Positions 23,268 through 31,476 of a stretch of 45,873 nt of DNA are shown here, one piece after another. Source of the DNA: JAKFDK01 sp036676195. Its GTDB lineage: Bacteria > Bacillota > Sulfobacillia > Symbiobacteriales > ZC4RG38. Numbering within the stretch: the first letter of the stretch is position 1; each line of letters begins with the position of its first letter. The stretch is from assembly GCA_036676195.1 (NCBI GenBank), contig JAKFDK010000089.1:1-45873 (forward strand). The letters run 5' to 3'. The notes under the pieces are model-generated. The model did not search any database and was not told where the DNA came from. It was given only the letters and a program-made list of their open reading frames with translations. Made by a program: the position numbers and the translations under genes.

Positions 23268-24503
23268 GTGGAATTTTTCAAGATCATGCCCGTGGACGAC
23301 GCCCGGAAACGCTTTCTGGAGAGCTGCCCCCGGGGTCCGCTCGGTGTGGAGGAGGTCGCACTGGCGGACGCCTTCGGGCGGATCCTGGCCGGCGACATCA
23401 CTGCCCCGGAGGATTTGCCCGGCTTTGCCCGCTCCACCGTGGACGGATATGCGGTGCTGGCGGCCGATACCTTCGGCGCTTCCGAGGGCCTGCCGGCCTA
23501 TCTGCGGGTGGTAGATGAGATCCTGATGGGACAGGACGCCACCCGGGCCCTGGGTCCCGGTGAATGCGCGGTCATTGCTACCGGCGGCATGTTGCCCCCT
23601 AACGCCGACGCCGCTATCATGGTGGAACATACGGAAAGCCTGGCGGTGGACGAGGTGGGTGTGCTGAAGCCGGCCAGCCCCGGCCAGAATGTCATCCGCC
23701 GGGGAGAGGACTGCCCGGCCGGACACCTGCTGCTGGCGGCCGGCCGCCCGCTGCGGGCCCAGGAACTGGGCCTGCTGGCCCACGCCGGCGTCGTGCGGGT
23801 ACCGGTGGCCCGCCAGCCGGTCTGTGCCCTGCTGACCACCGGTGACGAACTGGTGGACCCGGCCCGGGTGCCGGCCCCGGGGCAGATTCGCGAGTCGAAC
23901 AGCTTTACCATCCGGGCCCTGGTTCAGGAAGCCGGGGGCGTGGCCCACCACCTGGGCCGCATTCCGGACATTGCCGAAGAAATCGAGGCCAGGCTGCGCC
24001 AGGCCATGGCGACAGCCGACGTGATCATGGTCAGCGGCGGTTCGTCGGTGGGCACCCGCGACCTGACCGCTGAACTGTTGGACAAGCTGGGTCGGCCGGG
24101 AATTCTGGTTCACGGCGTCTCGCTGAAACCCGGCAAACCCACCATTCTGGGCGTGGTAGACGGCAAACCGGTGATGGGCCTGCCCGGGCACCCGGTGAGC
24201 GCCCAGGTGGTATTCGGGTTGTTTGCCCGGCCGCTGCTGCGCCAGTTGCTGGGCCTGCCGCCCTGGCCCGCCTACCGGGCGGCGGTGCGGGCGCGGCTGG
24301 CCAAAAACTACGCCAGCGCTCCCGGGCGGGTGGACGTGTTGCGGGTTGCCCTCACCGAGCGTGCCGGGGAGACCTGGGCCGAGCCCGTGCAGGGCAAGAG
24401 CGGTCTGATTACCACCCTGACCAGGGCCGACGGCATCGTAACCGTGCCGGCCGGCACCGAGGGGCTGCTGGCGGGCGACTGGGTCGATGTGGAACTGATC
24501 TGA
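23268..24503 (+). CDS. moeA: Molybdopterin molybdenumtransferase MoeA
   Basis: MoeA inserts molybdate into adenylated molybdopterin to make Moco. The 411-residue protein starts at GTG 23268 after AGGAAGGTG. Visible motifs are LPGFARSTVDGYAVLAADTF, GECAVIATGGMLPPNADAAIMVEHTE, LLTTGDELVDP, MVSGGSSVGTRD (the GGxS pterin-binding loop) and VMGLPGHPVSAQVVF. It is followed 22 bases later by a second, longer MoeA, so the two are transcribed together. Confidence 0.93.
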   Translation: MEFFKIMPVDDARKRFLESCPRGPLGVEEVALADAFGRILAGDITAPEDLPGFARSTVDGYAVLAADTFGASEGLPAYLRVVDEILMGQDATRALGPGECAVIATGGMLPPNADAAIMVEHTESLAVDEVGVLKPASPGQNVIRRGEDCPAGHLLLAAGRPLRAQELGLLAHAGVVRVPVARQPVCALLTTGDELVDPARVPAPGQIRESNSFTIRALVQEAGGVAHHLGRIPDIAEEIEARLRQAMATADVIMVSGGSSVGTRDLTAELLDKLGRPGILVHGVSLKPGKPTILGVVDGKPVMGLPGHPVSAQVVFGLFARPLLRQLLGLPPWPAYRAAVRARLAKNYASAPGRVDVLRVALTERAGETWAEPVQGKSGLITTLTRADGIVTVPAGTEGLLAGDWVDVELI

Positions 24504-24525
24504 TGCGGCAGGGAGACGTGGGGAC

Positions 24526-26433
24526 ATGGTACAGCGGCGCAAGATCTACCTGGAGTCGGTATCGGTCGACGAGGCCTTGCAGCGGTTTCATGCTACGCTG
24601 GACGCGGCCGGCTGGCAGGGTACGGCCGAGGTGATTCCGACGGAGCAGGCCCTGGGGCGGGTGGTGGCGGCCGGGATTCCGGCGGTGATCAGTGCCCCCC
24701 ACTATAACGCCGCCGCCATGGACGGGGTGGCCGTGCGCGCCGCTGATACCTTCGGGGCCACCGAGACGACACCAGTGCGGCTGCAGGACGGCGTGCAGGC
24801 GGTCTGGGTCGATACCGGCGATCCGCTGCCGGCCGGCATGGATGCGGTGATCATGGTGGAAGAGATCAACCGCCTGGAGGGCAGCGTGGAGATCTACCAG
24901 GCGGTGACACCCTGGCATCATGTGCGGCCCATCGGTGAGGACCTGGTGGCCACAGAACTGGTGGTGGCCCAGGGCACCGAGATCCGACCGCCGGAGCTGG
25001 GCGCGCTGCTGGCGACCGGTGTGCTGCAGGTGCGGGTCTACCGGCGGCCTCGGGTCACCTTTATCCCCACCGGCACCGAACTGGTGCAGCCCCGGCCGGA
25101 CCCCAGACCCGGCGCCATCATCGAGTTCAATTCCCGGGTCATTCTCGGCTGCGTGGCCGAGTGGGGCGGAGAGCCGGTGCGGCATGATATTGTGCCCGAC
25201 GACTATGAACAGCTCCGGGCGGCGGTCAAGGCCGCGGTGGCCGCCAGTGACGTGGTGGTGGTTAACGCCGGCTCCTCGGCCGGGTCCGAGGACTACACCG
25301 TCCACGTGCTGGCAGAACTGGGGCAGGTGGTGGCCCACGGTGTGGCCATGAAGCCGGGCAAGCCGGTGATGCTGGCGGTGGTTGACGGCAAGCCGGTGAT
25401 CGGTCTGCCCGGCTATCCCGTTAGCACATACCTGACGGCCGACCTGTTCCTCAAGCCCCTGATCGCCCGCTTCCAGGGCCGGCCCGTACCCCAGCGGCCG
25501 CGGGTGCAGGCCACCCTGACCCGCCGCCTGACCTCGCCCCTGGGCGTGGCGGACTTTGTCCGCGTCAAGCTGGGGCGGGTGGGGGAGCGGGTGGTGGCCA
25601 CGCCCATTGGCCGCGGGGCCGGAGTGATCAGCTCGCTGGTGCGGGCCGACGGCCTGCTGGTGGTTCCGGCCGGGCTGGAGGGCGTGGCTGAGGGGCAGTC
25701 GGTGCAGGTGGAACTGCTGCGGCCAGCCGATGAGGTGCTGGGCGCCCTGGTGGCGGTGGGTTCGCACGACATCGTCCTGGACCTGCTGGCCTCTCGTCTG
25801 CGGCAGCGGGGACTGGCGCTCTCCAGCGCCCATGCCGGGTCCCTGGGCGGCCTGACGGCCCTGCGCCGGGGGGAGGCGCACATGGCCGGCACCCACATGC
25901 TGGACGAAGCGACCGGCACCTATAACGAAAGCTACGTGCGCCGGTACGTGGGGCAACCGTGCCGGTTGGTACTGCTGTGCCGGCGGGACCAGGGCTTTGT
26001 GGTGGCGCCCGGCAACCCGCAAGGGATCCGGGGGTTTGCCGACCTGGCCCGGGCCGGCGTTACCTTTGTGAACCGCCAGCGCGGCGCCGGCACCCGGCTG
26101 CTGCTGGACTACGAATTGAAGCAGGCCGGAATCAATCCCGACCAGGTGCAGGGCTACCGGCGGGAAGAGTTCACCCACCTGGCAGTGGCGGCGGCGGTAC
26201 AGTCTGGCAGCGCCGATTGCAGTCTGGGCATCCTGGCGGCTGCCCGGGCCCTGGGGTGCGACTTTGTCCCCGTTACCCGAGAGGACTACGAACTCTGTAT
26301 TCCGGTGGCACACTGGGACCATCCCGGTGTGCAGGCGGTACTGGCGCTCATTCAGGACCCGTGCTGGAGGCAGGAGGTCGAAGCCCTGGGCGGTTATGAT
26401 CTCAGTGAGGCTGGTCGCATCCGCACAGTGTAG
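24526..26433 (+). CDS. MoeA fused to a C-terminal periplasmic-binding-like domain
   Basis: The first 400 or so of 635 residues form a second complete MoeA: HYNAAAMDGVAVRAADTF, LPAGMDAVIMVEEINR, FIPTGTELVQP, VVNAGSSAGSEDYTVH and VIGLPGYPVSTYLTADLF. From about residue 405 (VAVGSHDIVLDLLASRLRQRGL) a PBP-like domain follows, with GTHMLDEATGTYN, NRQRGAGTRLLLDYELKQAG and SADCSLGILAAARALGCDF. This fusion architecture is known in Firmicutes and is thought to sense or capture molybdate or tungstate or an analogue in the cytoplasm; no signal peptide is present. Having two moeA genes in tandem may reflect separate molybdenum and tungsten use, which is inference. Confidence 0.92.
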   Translation: MVQRRKIYLESVSVDEALQRFHATLDAAGWQGTAEVIPTEQALGRVVAAGIPAVISAPHYNAAAMDGVAVRAADTFGATETTPVRLQDGVQAVWVDTGDPLPAGMDAVIMVEEINRLEGSVEIYQAVTPWHHVRPIGEDLVATELVVAQGTEIRPPELGALLATGVLQVRVYRRPRVTFIPTGTELVQPRPDPRPGAIIEFNSRVILGCVAEWGGEPVRHDIVPDDYEQLRAAVKAAVAASDVVVVNAGSSAGSEDYTVHVLAELGQVVAHGVAMKPGKPVMLAVVDGKPVIGLPGYPVSTYLTADLFLKPLIARFQGRPVPQRPRVQATLTRRLTSPLGVADFVRVKLGRVGERVVATPIGRGAGVISSLVRADGLLVVPAGLEGVAEGQSVQVELLRPADEVLGALVAVGSHDIVLDLLASRLRQRGLALSSAHAGSLGGLTALRRGEAHMAGTHMLDEATGTYNESYVRRYVGQPCRLVLLCRRDQGFVVAPGNPQGIRGFADLARAGVTFVNRQRGAGTRLLLDYELKQAGINPDQVQGYRREEFTHLAVAAAVQSGSADCSLGILAAARALGCDFVPVTREDYELCIPVAHWDHPGVQAVLALIQDPCWRQEVEALGGYDLSEAGRIRTV

Positions 26434-26493
26434 TGGAAACGACAGTTGTCAAGACACGCGACGGGACAAATGTCACATTGCTGCGCAGCGTAG

Positions 26494-26523
26494 TTGCAAG
26501 CAATTCGCGATTCGGAGTATAAT
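26494..26523 (+). promoter_or_regulatory. Sigma-A promoter of the moaA leader
   Basis: TTGCAA (26494-26499), an 18-base spacer and a perfect TATAAT (26518-26523) place the start of transcription near 26530, giving a leader of about 230 bases. Confidence 0.75.
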
Positions 26524-26539
26524 TCACTTACCAAACTAC

Positions 26540-26735
26540 ATATCGGCTCCGAGCCGGTGTACCTGACGCTTTCAGCATGGTACACGGCCGTGGCTCCGCA
26601 AGGAGTCTGGGTGCGGTTGGAAACGACTGCGCCTCCCTCCCGCCGATCCGGCGGGGATTGGAAAGGGGTCACTCACTGTCGTGGCAGGTATCTGCCTTCG
26701 GCATTACGTGGCGCACCCTTTCCGGGGGCGCCATT
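26540..26735 (+). ncRNA. Probable Moco (molybdenum cofactor) riboswitch
   Basis: The leader between the promoter and moaA holds CTCCGAGCCGGTGTACC (26548-26564), whose 3' part pairs with GGTACACGGC (26579-26588). Further on come CCTCCCTCCCGCC, a short GC hairpin around GATC, GGCGGGGATTGGAAAGGGG (26632-26667), and a hairpin GGCGC...GCGCC (26710-26732) 14 bases before the GGAGGG ribosome binding site. The CTCCGAGCCGG block and the CCTCCC...GGGA.TGGAAAGG block are how I remember the Moco RNA motif, and this class sits before moa, moe and mod genes. Boundaries are approximate and I cannot separate the Moco from the tungsten (Tuco) variant by eye. Confidence 0.75.
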
Positions 26736-26757
26736 TCTCGTTCACGGAGGGCACAAC

Positions 26758-27744
26758 ATGATCGACCAGTGGGGCCGCAAGGTCAACTACATGCGGGTCA
26801 GTGTGACTGACCGTTGCAATATGCGCTGCGTCTACTGCATGCCTGTTGAAGGCGTCCAACTCCGCCCCCGGGATGAGTACCTGAGCTACGACGAACTGGC
26901 CCAAGTGATTGAAGTGGGCATGGGCCTGGGGATCGACCGGATTCGCCTGACCGGTGGTGAGCCGACGGTCCGCCCCGGTCTGGTAGAATTCTGCGCCCGC
27001 CTCAAGGCCATGGGGATCAAGGACCTCTCCCTTACGACCAACGGCCTGCTGTTCCCAAAGATGGCGGCCGATTTCAAGCGTGCCGGGCTGGACCGGATCA
27101 ATCTCAGCCTGGACACCTTCAAGCCCGAACGCTTCAAGAAAATTGCCCGGCTCTGGGACGACCCCGGTCCTGTCCTGGAATCGATCGATGCCGCCCTTGA
27201 TCTGAATATGACCCCGGTCAAGCTGAACATGGTGGTCATGCGCGGCTGGAATGAAGACGAAATCCTGGATATGGCCCGACTCACCCTGGACAGGCCGGTA
27301 CATGTCCGCTATATCGAAATGATGCCCTTCTCCGAAGCCTATGAGTTTAGCCCGGAAGTGCTGTTTCCGGTGGCGGAGATGCGGGAGCGGCTGCTGGAGG
27401 AATGGCCGGACATGGCGCCGCTGCGGGAAGGCATTCCCGGTAACGGTCCGGCCCGGTACTGGCAGATCCCCGGCGCCAGGGGCACGGTGGGTTTCATTTC
27501 CGCTGTCACCGAATGCTTCTGCGCCGGTTGCAACCGCATCCGTCTCAGTGCTGATGGTAAGATTAATCCCTGCCTGGGCCACGTGCATGAGATCGATCTG
27601 AAGCCGGTGCTGCGCCGCCCGCATCGGCTGGCTGAACTGGCCGATGTGATGGCTCAGGCGATCCGGAGCAAACCGCGGGAGCACAATTTCGACGATCCGA
27701 ACAGCGATTTTACCCAGCGCGTCATGCACGGGATCGGCGGTTAG
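26758..27744 (+). CDS. moaA: GTP 3',8-cyclase MoaA (radical SAM)
   Basis: MoaA starts molybdopterin synthesis by converting GTP to 3',8-cyclo-GTP, which MoaC turns into cPMP. The ATG at 26758 follows GGAGGG by 8 bases; the frame is open through the riboswitch but this start gives the standard N-terminus (DQWGRKVNYMRVSVTDRCNM). The radical-SAM cluster motif is CNMRCVYC. The C-terminal cluster ligands are in ECFCAGCNRIR and NPCLG. The 328-residue length is normal. The C-terminus lacks a recognisable GG dipeptide tail beyond HGIGG, which ends in GG as in known MoaA proteins. Confidence 0.95.
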   Translation: MIDQWGRKVNYMRVSVTDRCNMRCVYCMPVEGVQLRPRDEYLSYDELAQVIEVGMGLGIDRIRLTGGEPTVRPGLVEFCARLKAMGIKDLSLTTNGLLFPKMAADFKRAGLDRINLSLDTFKPERFKKIARLWDDPGPVLESIDAALDLNMTPVKLNMVVMRGWNEDEILDMARLTLDRPVHVRYIEMMPFSEAYEFSPEVLFPVAEMRERLLEEWPDMAPLREGIPGNGPARYWQIPGARGTVGFISAVTECFCAGCNRIRLSADGKINPCLGHVHEIDLKPVLRRPHRLAELADVMAQAIRSKPREHNFDDPNSDFTQRVMHGIGG

Positions 27745-27828
27745 TGGCTTTTCGGTCTTGCCACACTTTTCCGGGTGTTAGTCGCAGCCACCGCGGGCAT
27801 CCTGGGTCAACAGAAGGGAGGACCTGAG

Positions 27829-28194
27829 ATGGCTGACAACCGGAACAACAATAACAACAACGATTACCTGGTCCCGCAGTCTGCGCCTGCGATGCAGAGC
27901 TTCAAGGTGCAAGTGGCCCGGGAAATCGGCTGGAATGTGGCCAACGATCAGCAGTTGCAGCAGCAGATTGATGCATTGCGGGGCCAGGTGGCCCAGCGCA
28001 AGGGGATCCCCTTCAATCCCGATGGCTACAACGGTGACCTGCCCTCCCGCCTGAACGGCAGCATTGGCGGCAGCATCGGCGGGCGGATCGGCGGTCAGAT
28101 GGTCAAGCGCATGATTGCCCTGGCTGAGCAGCAGATTGCCGGTGCCCCCAGCCCCACAGCGGTAACTGGCCCCGACAGCCCTGGCCCGGTCTGA
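27829..28194 (+). CDS. Alpha/beta-type small acid-soluble spore protein, enlarged
   Basis: SASPs coat and protect DNA in dormant spores. The ATG at 27829 lies after AAGGGAGG. The 121-residue product starts with an Asn-rich head (six Asn in a row), then LVPQSAPAMQSFKVQVAREI, the first conserved helix with the region GPR protease normally cuts. The second conserved helix is NGSIGG...GGQMVKRMIALAEQQIAG. Normal members are 60-95 residues; here about 25-30 extra residues (QQLQQQIDALRGQVAQRKGI and nearby) separate the two helices, and the IGG motif is repeated three times. This is direct evidence of a spore former. A strong terminator follows. Confidence 0.85.
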   Translation: MADNRNNNNNNDYLVPQSAPAMQSFKVQVAREIGWNVANDQQLQQQIDALRGQVAQRKGIPFNPDGYNGDLPSRLNGSIGGSIGGRIGGQMVKRMIALAEQQIAGAPSPTAVTGPDSPGPV

Positions 28195-28221
28195 GGCGGG
28201 CAGGAAGCGCAAAATGCCACA

Positions 28222-28263
28222 GGCCTCCGGCGAAGGAGTTCTTCGCCGGAGGCCGGAATTTTG
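28222..28263 (+). terminator. Terminator of the SASP gene
   Basis: A 14-bp perfect stem, GGCCTCCGGCGAAG (28222-28235) with CTTCGCCGGAGGCC (28241-28254), has a 5-base loop and is followed by GGAATTTTGT. Confidence 0.9.
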
Positions 28264-28309
28264 TCTACGGTCATTATTTGCAGGGTCGTGATTGAAAGGG
28301 GAACTCCGA

Positions 28310-29197
28310 ATGCGTCTGTTGAGTTTCTTTCGTCCTGGGACTACCCAGCCTGCCCTGGGCGTGGACCTGGGGGATCACGTGGGTGATCTGGGTGCCTGGG
28401 GTTCGGATTATGCCGAACTGCAGTCCATGGCAGCCCTGATTGCCGCCGGTCGCCCCGGTTTGGAACTGGCCCGGCAAGGCCGGGAAGCACTGGCTTGGGG
28501 CACTCGGCCAGAGTGTCTGCAACCGGCGGCGAGCCTGCGGGTGGACGCCCCTCTGCGCCACTCGGGCAAGATTATCGGCATTGGCCTGAACTACCGCGAC
28601 CACGCCCGCGAGGCAAACATGCCGGTACCGGTGCGGCCCATCCTGTTTGCCAAATACGCCAACACCATTGTCGGGCCGGGCGAACCGGTGGTGCGGCCTG
28701 CCGGCGTGACCCAGCTCGATTACGAGGCGGAACTGGGTGTCATCATTGGCAGCCGGGCCCGGCGGGTGCCCCTGGCATCAGCCCTGGAGCATGTCTTTGG
28801 CTACGCCTGCACCAACGATATCAGCGCCCGTGATCTGCAGTTCCAGGACAGCCAGTGGCAACCAGGCAAGACCTGCGACACCTTCCTGCCCTTCGGACCA
28901 TACGTTGTCACGGCCGAGGCAGTGCCAGACCCCCAGAACCTGCGGATCCGCACTCTGATTAACGGCGAGGTCTGTCAGGACTCCAACACCGCTCAAATGG
29001 TCTTTTCGGTGGCGGAACTGATCCATCGCCTCAGCCAGACCATTACCCTGGAGCCAGGTGACCTGATTCTGACCGGCACCCCCCACGGCGTGGGGCTGGC
29101 CCGCAAGCCCCAACCCTACTGGCTGCAGGCTGGTGACCGCATGCGCGTGGAAATCGAGGGGCTGGGCGCACTGGAGAACCCGGTGGCCGGGGAGTAG
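28310..29197 (+). CDS. Fumarylacetoacetate hydrolase-family protein
   Basis: The ATG at 28310 lies after AAAGGGGAA. The 295-residue protein has a short N-terminal domain, then the FAH-family catalytic domain: KIIGIGLNYRDHAREANMPVP, the metal ligands in LDYEAELGVIIG, GYACTNDISARDLQFQD, LPFGPYVVTA and GDLILTGTPHGVGLARKP. Members act as acylpyruvases, 2-hydroxyhepta-diene-dioate isomerases or oxaloacetate decarboxylases, and the exact substrate cannot be read from sequence. Its stop faces the convergent DUF3105 gene. No aromatic-degradation genes are nearby. Confidence 0.88.
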   Translation: MRLLSFFRPGTTQPALGVDLGDHVGDLGAWGSDYAELQSMAALIAAGRPGLELARQGREALAWGTRPECLQPAASLRVDAPLRHSGKIIGIGLNYRDHAREANMPVPVRPILFAKYANTIVGPGEPVVRPAGVTQLDYEAELGVIIGSRARRVPLASALEHVFGYACTNDISARDLQFQDSQWQPGKTCDTFLPFGPYVVTAEAVPDPQNLRIRTLINGEVCQDSNTAQMVFSVAELIHRLSQTITLEPGDLILTGTPHGVGLARKPQPYWLQAGDRMRVEIEGLGALENPVAGE

Positions 29198-29221
29198 CTG
29201 CTGCCGGGGGCCGGAGCGGTC

Positions 29222-29770
29222 TTACCGCACCGGCTTTTCCGGACCGCGGCCTCGGAAGGCATCAATAAACGCCTCGGCGGACTGGGCATCAAAGGTGGGC
29301 TGCACCAGCATCTTGGTCCAGGCCGTCAGTACCACCTGTTCCGTTTGTTCCCTGGGCGTCACGGTCACGCCGTCCCATTGGCCCTGCCAGCGCCGGGTGT
29401 ATTCTTCCAGCTTTTTCATGACATCGGCGGGCGTATTCTGCGGGCTATAGTAAATGATAATGTTGCCATGTTCCAGGGCGTGCACCAGCAGGGGCTTGGC
29501 CTGGGGTTCCTTATAGAAGCCGGCCTTGGTCCAAACGTCGTAGTGGGCTCCGCTGGTGGGGGGATCAGTCTTGTATTGGATCTCTCCAGCCTGGGGTTTG
29601 ACGTGGTCTGCCCCTTCCGAAGGAAACTGCTGCATCCCCGGGATCTCTGCAACCGGCGGAACCGGACGCGGCCGCAAATACCAGATTGCAAAAGCGGCCA
29701 CGGCTACTGCCACAATACCAGCACCCCAAATCCAGCTCTGATCGGACTTGCGGCTGCCCTTATGAGCCAT
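29222..29770 (-). CDS. DUF3105 membrane-anchored extracytoplasmic protein
   Basis: The 182-residue protein has a short basic head, one membrane span (WIWGAGIVAVAVAAFAIWYL, residues 13-32), a Pro-rich linker, and then the DUF3105 domain with YKTDPPTSGAHYDVWTKAGFY and LLVHALEHGNIIIYY, the family's His-containing core. The domain's function is not established. The ATG has only a weak GGGGGCTG ahead of it. It is divergent from moaC and convergent with the FAH-family gene. Confidence 0.85.
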   Translation of the reverse strand: MAHKGSRKSDQSWIWGAGIVAVAVAAFAIWYLRPRPVPPVAEIPGMQQFPSEGADHVKPQAGEIQYKTDPPTSGAHYDVWTKAGFYKEPQAKPLLVHALEHGNIIIYYSPQNTPADVMKKLEEYTRRWQGQWDGVTVTPREQTEQVVLTAWTKMLVQPTFDAQSAEAFIDAFRGRGPEKPVR

Positions 29771-29875
29771 TTCATCAGCCCCCGTCCTGTTTTGTTAAGG
29801 CATCTAATTTCTGTTCGCTGACCATAGCGGACAGTCCTTGCGGGCAGAACGGTAAAACTAGGAGGAAGACTGCAG

Positions 29876-30376
29876 ATGTCCAAGTTGACCCATATAGACG
29901 AGCAGGGCCGGGCCCGGATGGTAGATGTGGGCGCCAAGGCCGACACGGAGCGGGAAGCCGTGGCCCGCGGCGAAATTCACCTGTCGCCGCAAACCATGGA
30001 ACTGGTGGCCGGCGGCCGGGTGGCCAAGGGCGATGTCCTGGGCGTGGCGCGGGTGGCCGGAATCATGGCGGCCAAGCGTACCGGCGATCTGATTCCGCTT
30101 TGCCACCCGCTGCCCATTACCCGGGCCGAGATCGATTTCCGGCTGGACCGGGAGCGGTCGGTGATTGAGATCGAGGCCCGGGTAGCCACCATCGGTAAGA
30201 CCGGGGTCGAAATGGAGGCCCTGACGGCGGTGAATGTGGCGGCCCTCACCATTTATGACATGGCCAAGGCGGCAGAAAAAGGCATGGTGATCCAGAACGT
30301 CCGGCTGATTCAAAAGACCGGTGGGAAGAGTGGGACCTACCAGCGCCCTGGCGAATCACCGTGGGCGGGGACCTGA
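29876..30376 (+). CDS. moaC: Cyclic pyranopterin monophosphate synthase MoaC
   Basis: MoaC converts the MoaA product into cPMP. The 166-residue protein starts after AGGAGGAAG. Signatures are ARMVDVGAKADTEREAVARG, the LIPLCHPLPITRAEIDF active-site segment, and VEMEALTAVNVAALTIYDMAKA. It lies 2.1 kb from moaA with a spore gene, an FAH-family gene and DUF3105 between them. The C-terminal tail (RPGESPWAGT) is not conserved in the family. moaB/mog, moaD and moaE are not in the window. Confidence 0.95.
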   Translation: MSKLTHIDEQGRARMVDVGAKADTEREAVARGEIHLSPQTMELVAGGRVAKGDVLGVARVAGIMAAKRTGDLIPLCHPLPITRAEIDFRLDRERSVIEIEARVATIGKTGVEMEALTAVNVAALTIYDMAKAAEKGMVIQNVRLIQKTGGKSGTYQRPGESPWAGT

Positions 30377-30388
30377 CAAAAAAGAAGC

Positions 30389-30420
30389 CCGGCAGGTGTC
30401 ATTGGGGTGACGTCTGCCGG
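30389..30420 (-). terminator. Minus-strand intrinsic terminator without a visible gene
   Basis: CCGGCAG (30389-30395) pairs with CTGCCGG (30414-30420). Read on the minus strand the hairpin is followed by GCTTCTTTTTT, a good U-tract. On the plus strand the same A-run lies before the stem, so it is not a proper moaC terminator. No minus-strand gene ends here. Confidence 0.6.
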
Positions 30421-30433
30421 TGCAGAGGATCCT

Positions 30434-30481
30434 GGGTGTAAAGCGGGGGGCTATGCAGGCAACCCGCCCCGCTTTACACCC
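30434..30481. other. 15-bp perfect stem-loop
   Basis: GGGTGTAAAGCGGGG (30434-30448) and CCCCGCTTTACACCC (30467-30481) enclose an 18-base loop. There is no T-tract on the plus side. It sits between moaC and an AT-rich upstream region of the next gene and 13 bases from the minus-strand terminator. A plus-strand terminator without U-tract, or the 3' body of a minus-strand small RNA, are possible. Confidence 0.55.
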
Positions 30482-30622
30482 ACGGGGACATATGTATTTT
30501 AATTCAATACCGTTACACAAACGTTACGTATCAAAGATAACATTCTATTCATTAAATAGCAGGAGTTTAAAATAGAAAGACAGAACTGTCGGTGGCAGGA
30601 GAAAACGGGGGGGTAAGGAGAC

Positions 30623-31360
30623 GTGCTCCAGCAAGCCATCGATAGGTATAGCAAGAACCTGATGCCGCTGTTCCTGGTGGGGCTGATTGGTGCCGCGGTG
30701 ATCATGCTGCCGATTATGGTGATTTCCAGCCTCGTGGAATTCCCCGAAACAGTTCTGGAACTGACCAACCCGTTCGCATTGGCGGGCGTGCTGGGCGCCT
30801 TCGTGCTGATAGCCCTGGTGGGGTTTGTGCTTTACCCCCTGGCCTGGGGGGGGCAGGCGGCGGCTGTCCGCGACGTCCTGGCAGGGGCCACTGTTCAGGT
30901 CGGGCATTTCTTTCAGAGTGCTACCCGCTTTTATGCACGGCTGCTGGTTTACTCAATTCTGGTCGGTCTGACCTGGTTTGCCTTCGCAATCATCAATGTC
31001 ATCCCGGTTCTAGGCCAGGTCCTGTTCTTCGTGGCGGCCATCTGCCTGGGGCCGGCGTTTCTCTTTTTTGCTCCCTATGCCCTGGTCAGCGAGGAACTGA
31101 CGGCATCGGCGGCATACCGGCTGGCCTGGCGCTGTGTGACCAGGCGCTTTACCGAGGTGTTGGTTTCCGGCCTTGTCCTGACGGGGCTGGGTATCGCCCT
31201 GAGCATCCTGAGCGCGCTCATGGGTCTGGTACCGGTACTGGGTACGCTGATGCACCTGGCGATGGCCGCTGCTGCCACACCGTTTCTGCTGCTGTACATG
31301 GCGATGCGTTACACGGCGGGGATTCGCCCGCATCTGGTCGAGCAGTCCAACTCCCAGTAG
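30623..31360 (+). CDS. Integral membrane protein, DUF4013/DUF975-like
   Basis: The GTG at 30623 follows TAAGGAGAC. The 245-residue protein has about six hydrophobic spans (LFLVGLIGAAVIMLPIMVIS, ALAGVLGAFVLIALVGFVLY, LVYSILVGLTWFAFAIINVI, LFFVAAICLGPAFLFFAPYA, LVSGLVLTGLGIALSILSAL, HLAMAAAATPFLLLYMAM). The pattern of glycine-rich paired helices with a YALVSEELTASAAYRLAWR loop resembles the DUF4013/DUF975 membrane proteins, but this is a fold-level impression. Function unknown. A terminator follows. Confidence 0.7.
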   Translation: MLQQAIDRYSKNLMPLFLVGLIGAAVIMLPIMVISSLVEFPETVLELTNPFALAGVLGAFVLIALVGFVLYPLAWGGQAAAVRDVLAGATVQVGHFFQSATRFYARLLVYSILVGLTWFAFAIINVIPVLGQVLFFVAAICLGPAFLFFAPYALVSEELTASAAYRLAWRCVTRRFTEVLVSGLVLTGLGIALSILSALMGLVPVLGTLMHLAMAAAATPFLLLYMAMRYTAGIRPHLVEQSNSQ

Positions 31361-31375
31361 CAATCCCGAGCGACC

Positions 31376-31410
31376 GGCCGGGCGCCTGTGCGGCCCCGGC
31401 CTTTTCTTTT
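31376..31410 (+). terminator. Terminator after the membrane protein
   Basis: GGCCGGG (31376-31382) pairs with CCCGGCC (31395-31401), followed by TTTTCTTTT. Confidence 0.8.
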
Positions 31411-31476
31411 GCCGTCGGGCAGGAACCGCCTGCGCCCGCACCTAATCAAATCCACGGGACATGGCAGCCGGGGAGG

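Noticed and set aside
24409..26322. Minus-strand frame of 637 codons
   Set aside because: It is antisense to the moeA-PBP fusion, with no ribosome binding site and a His/Gly-rich product.
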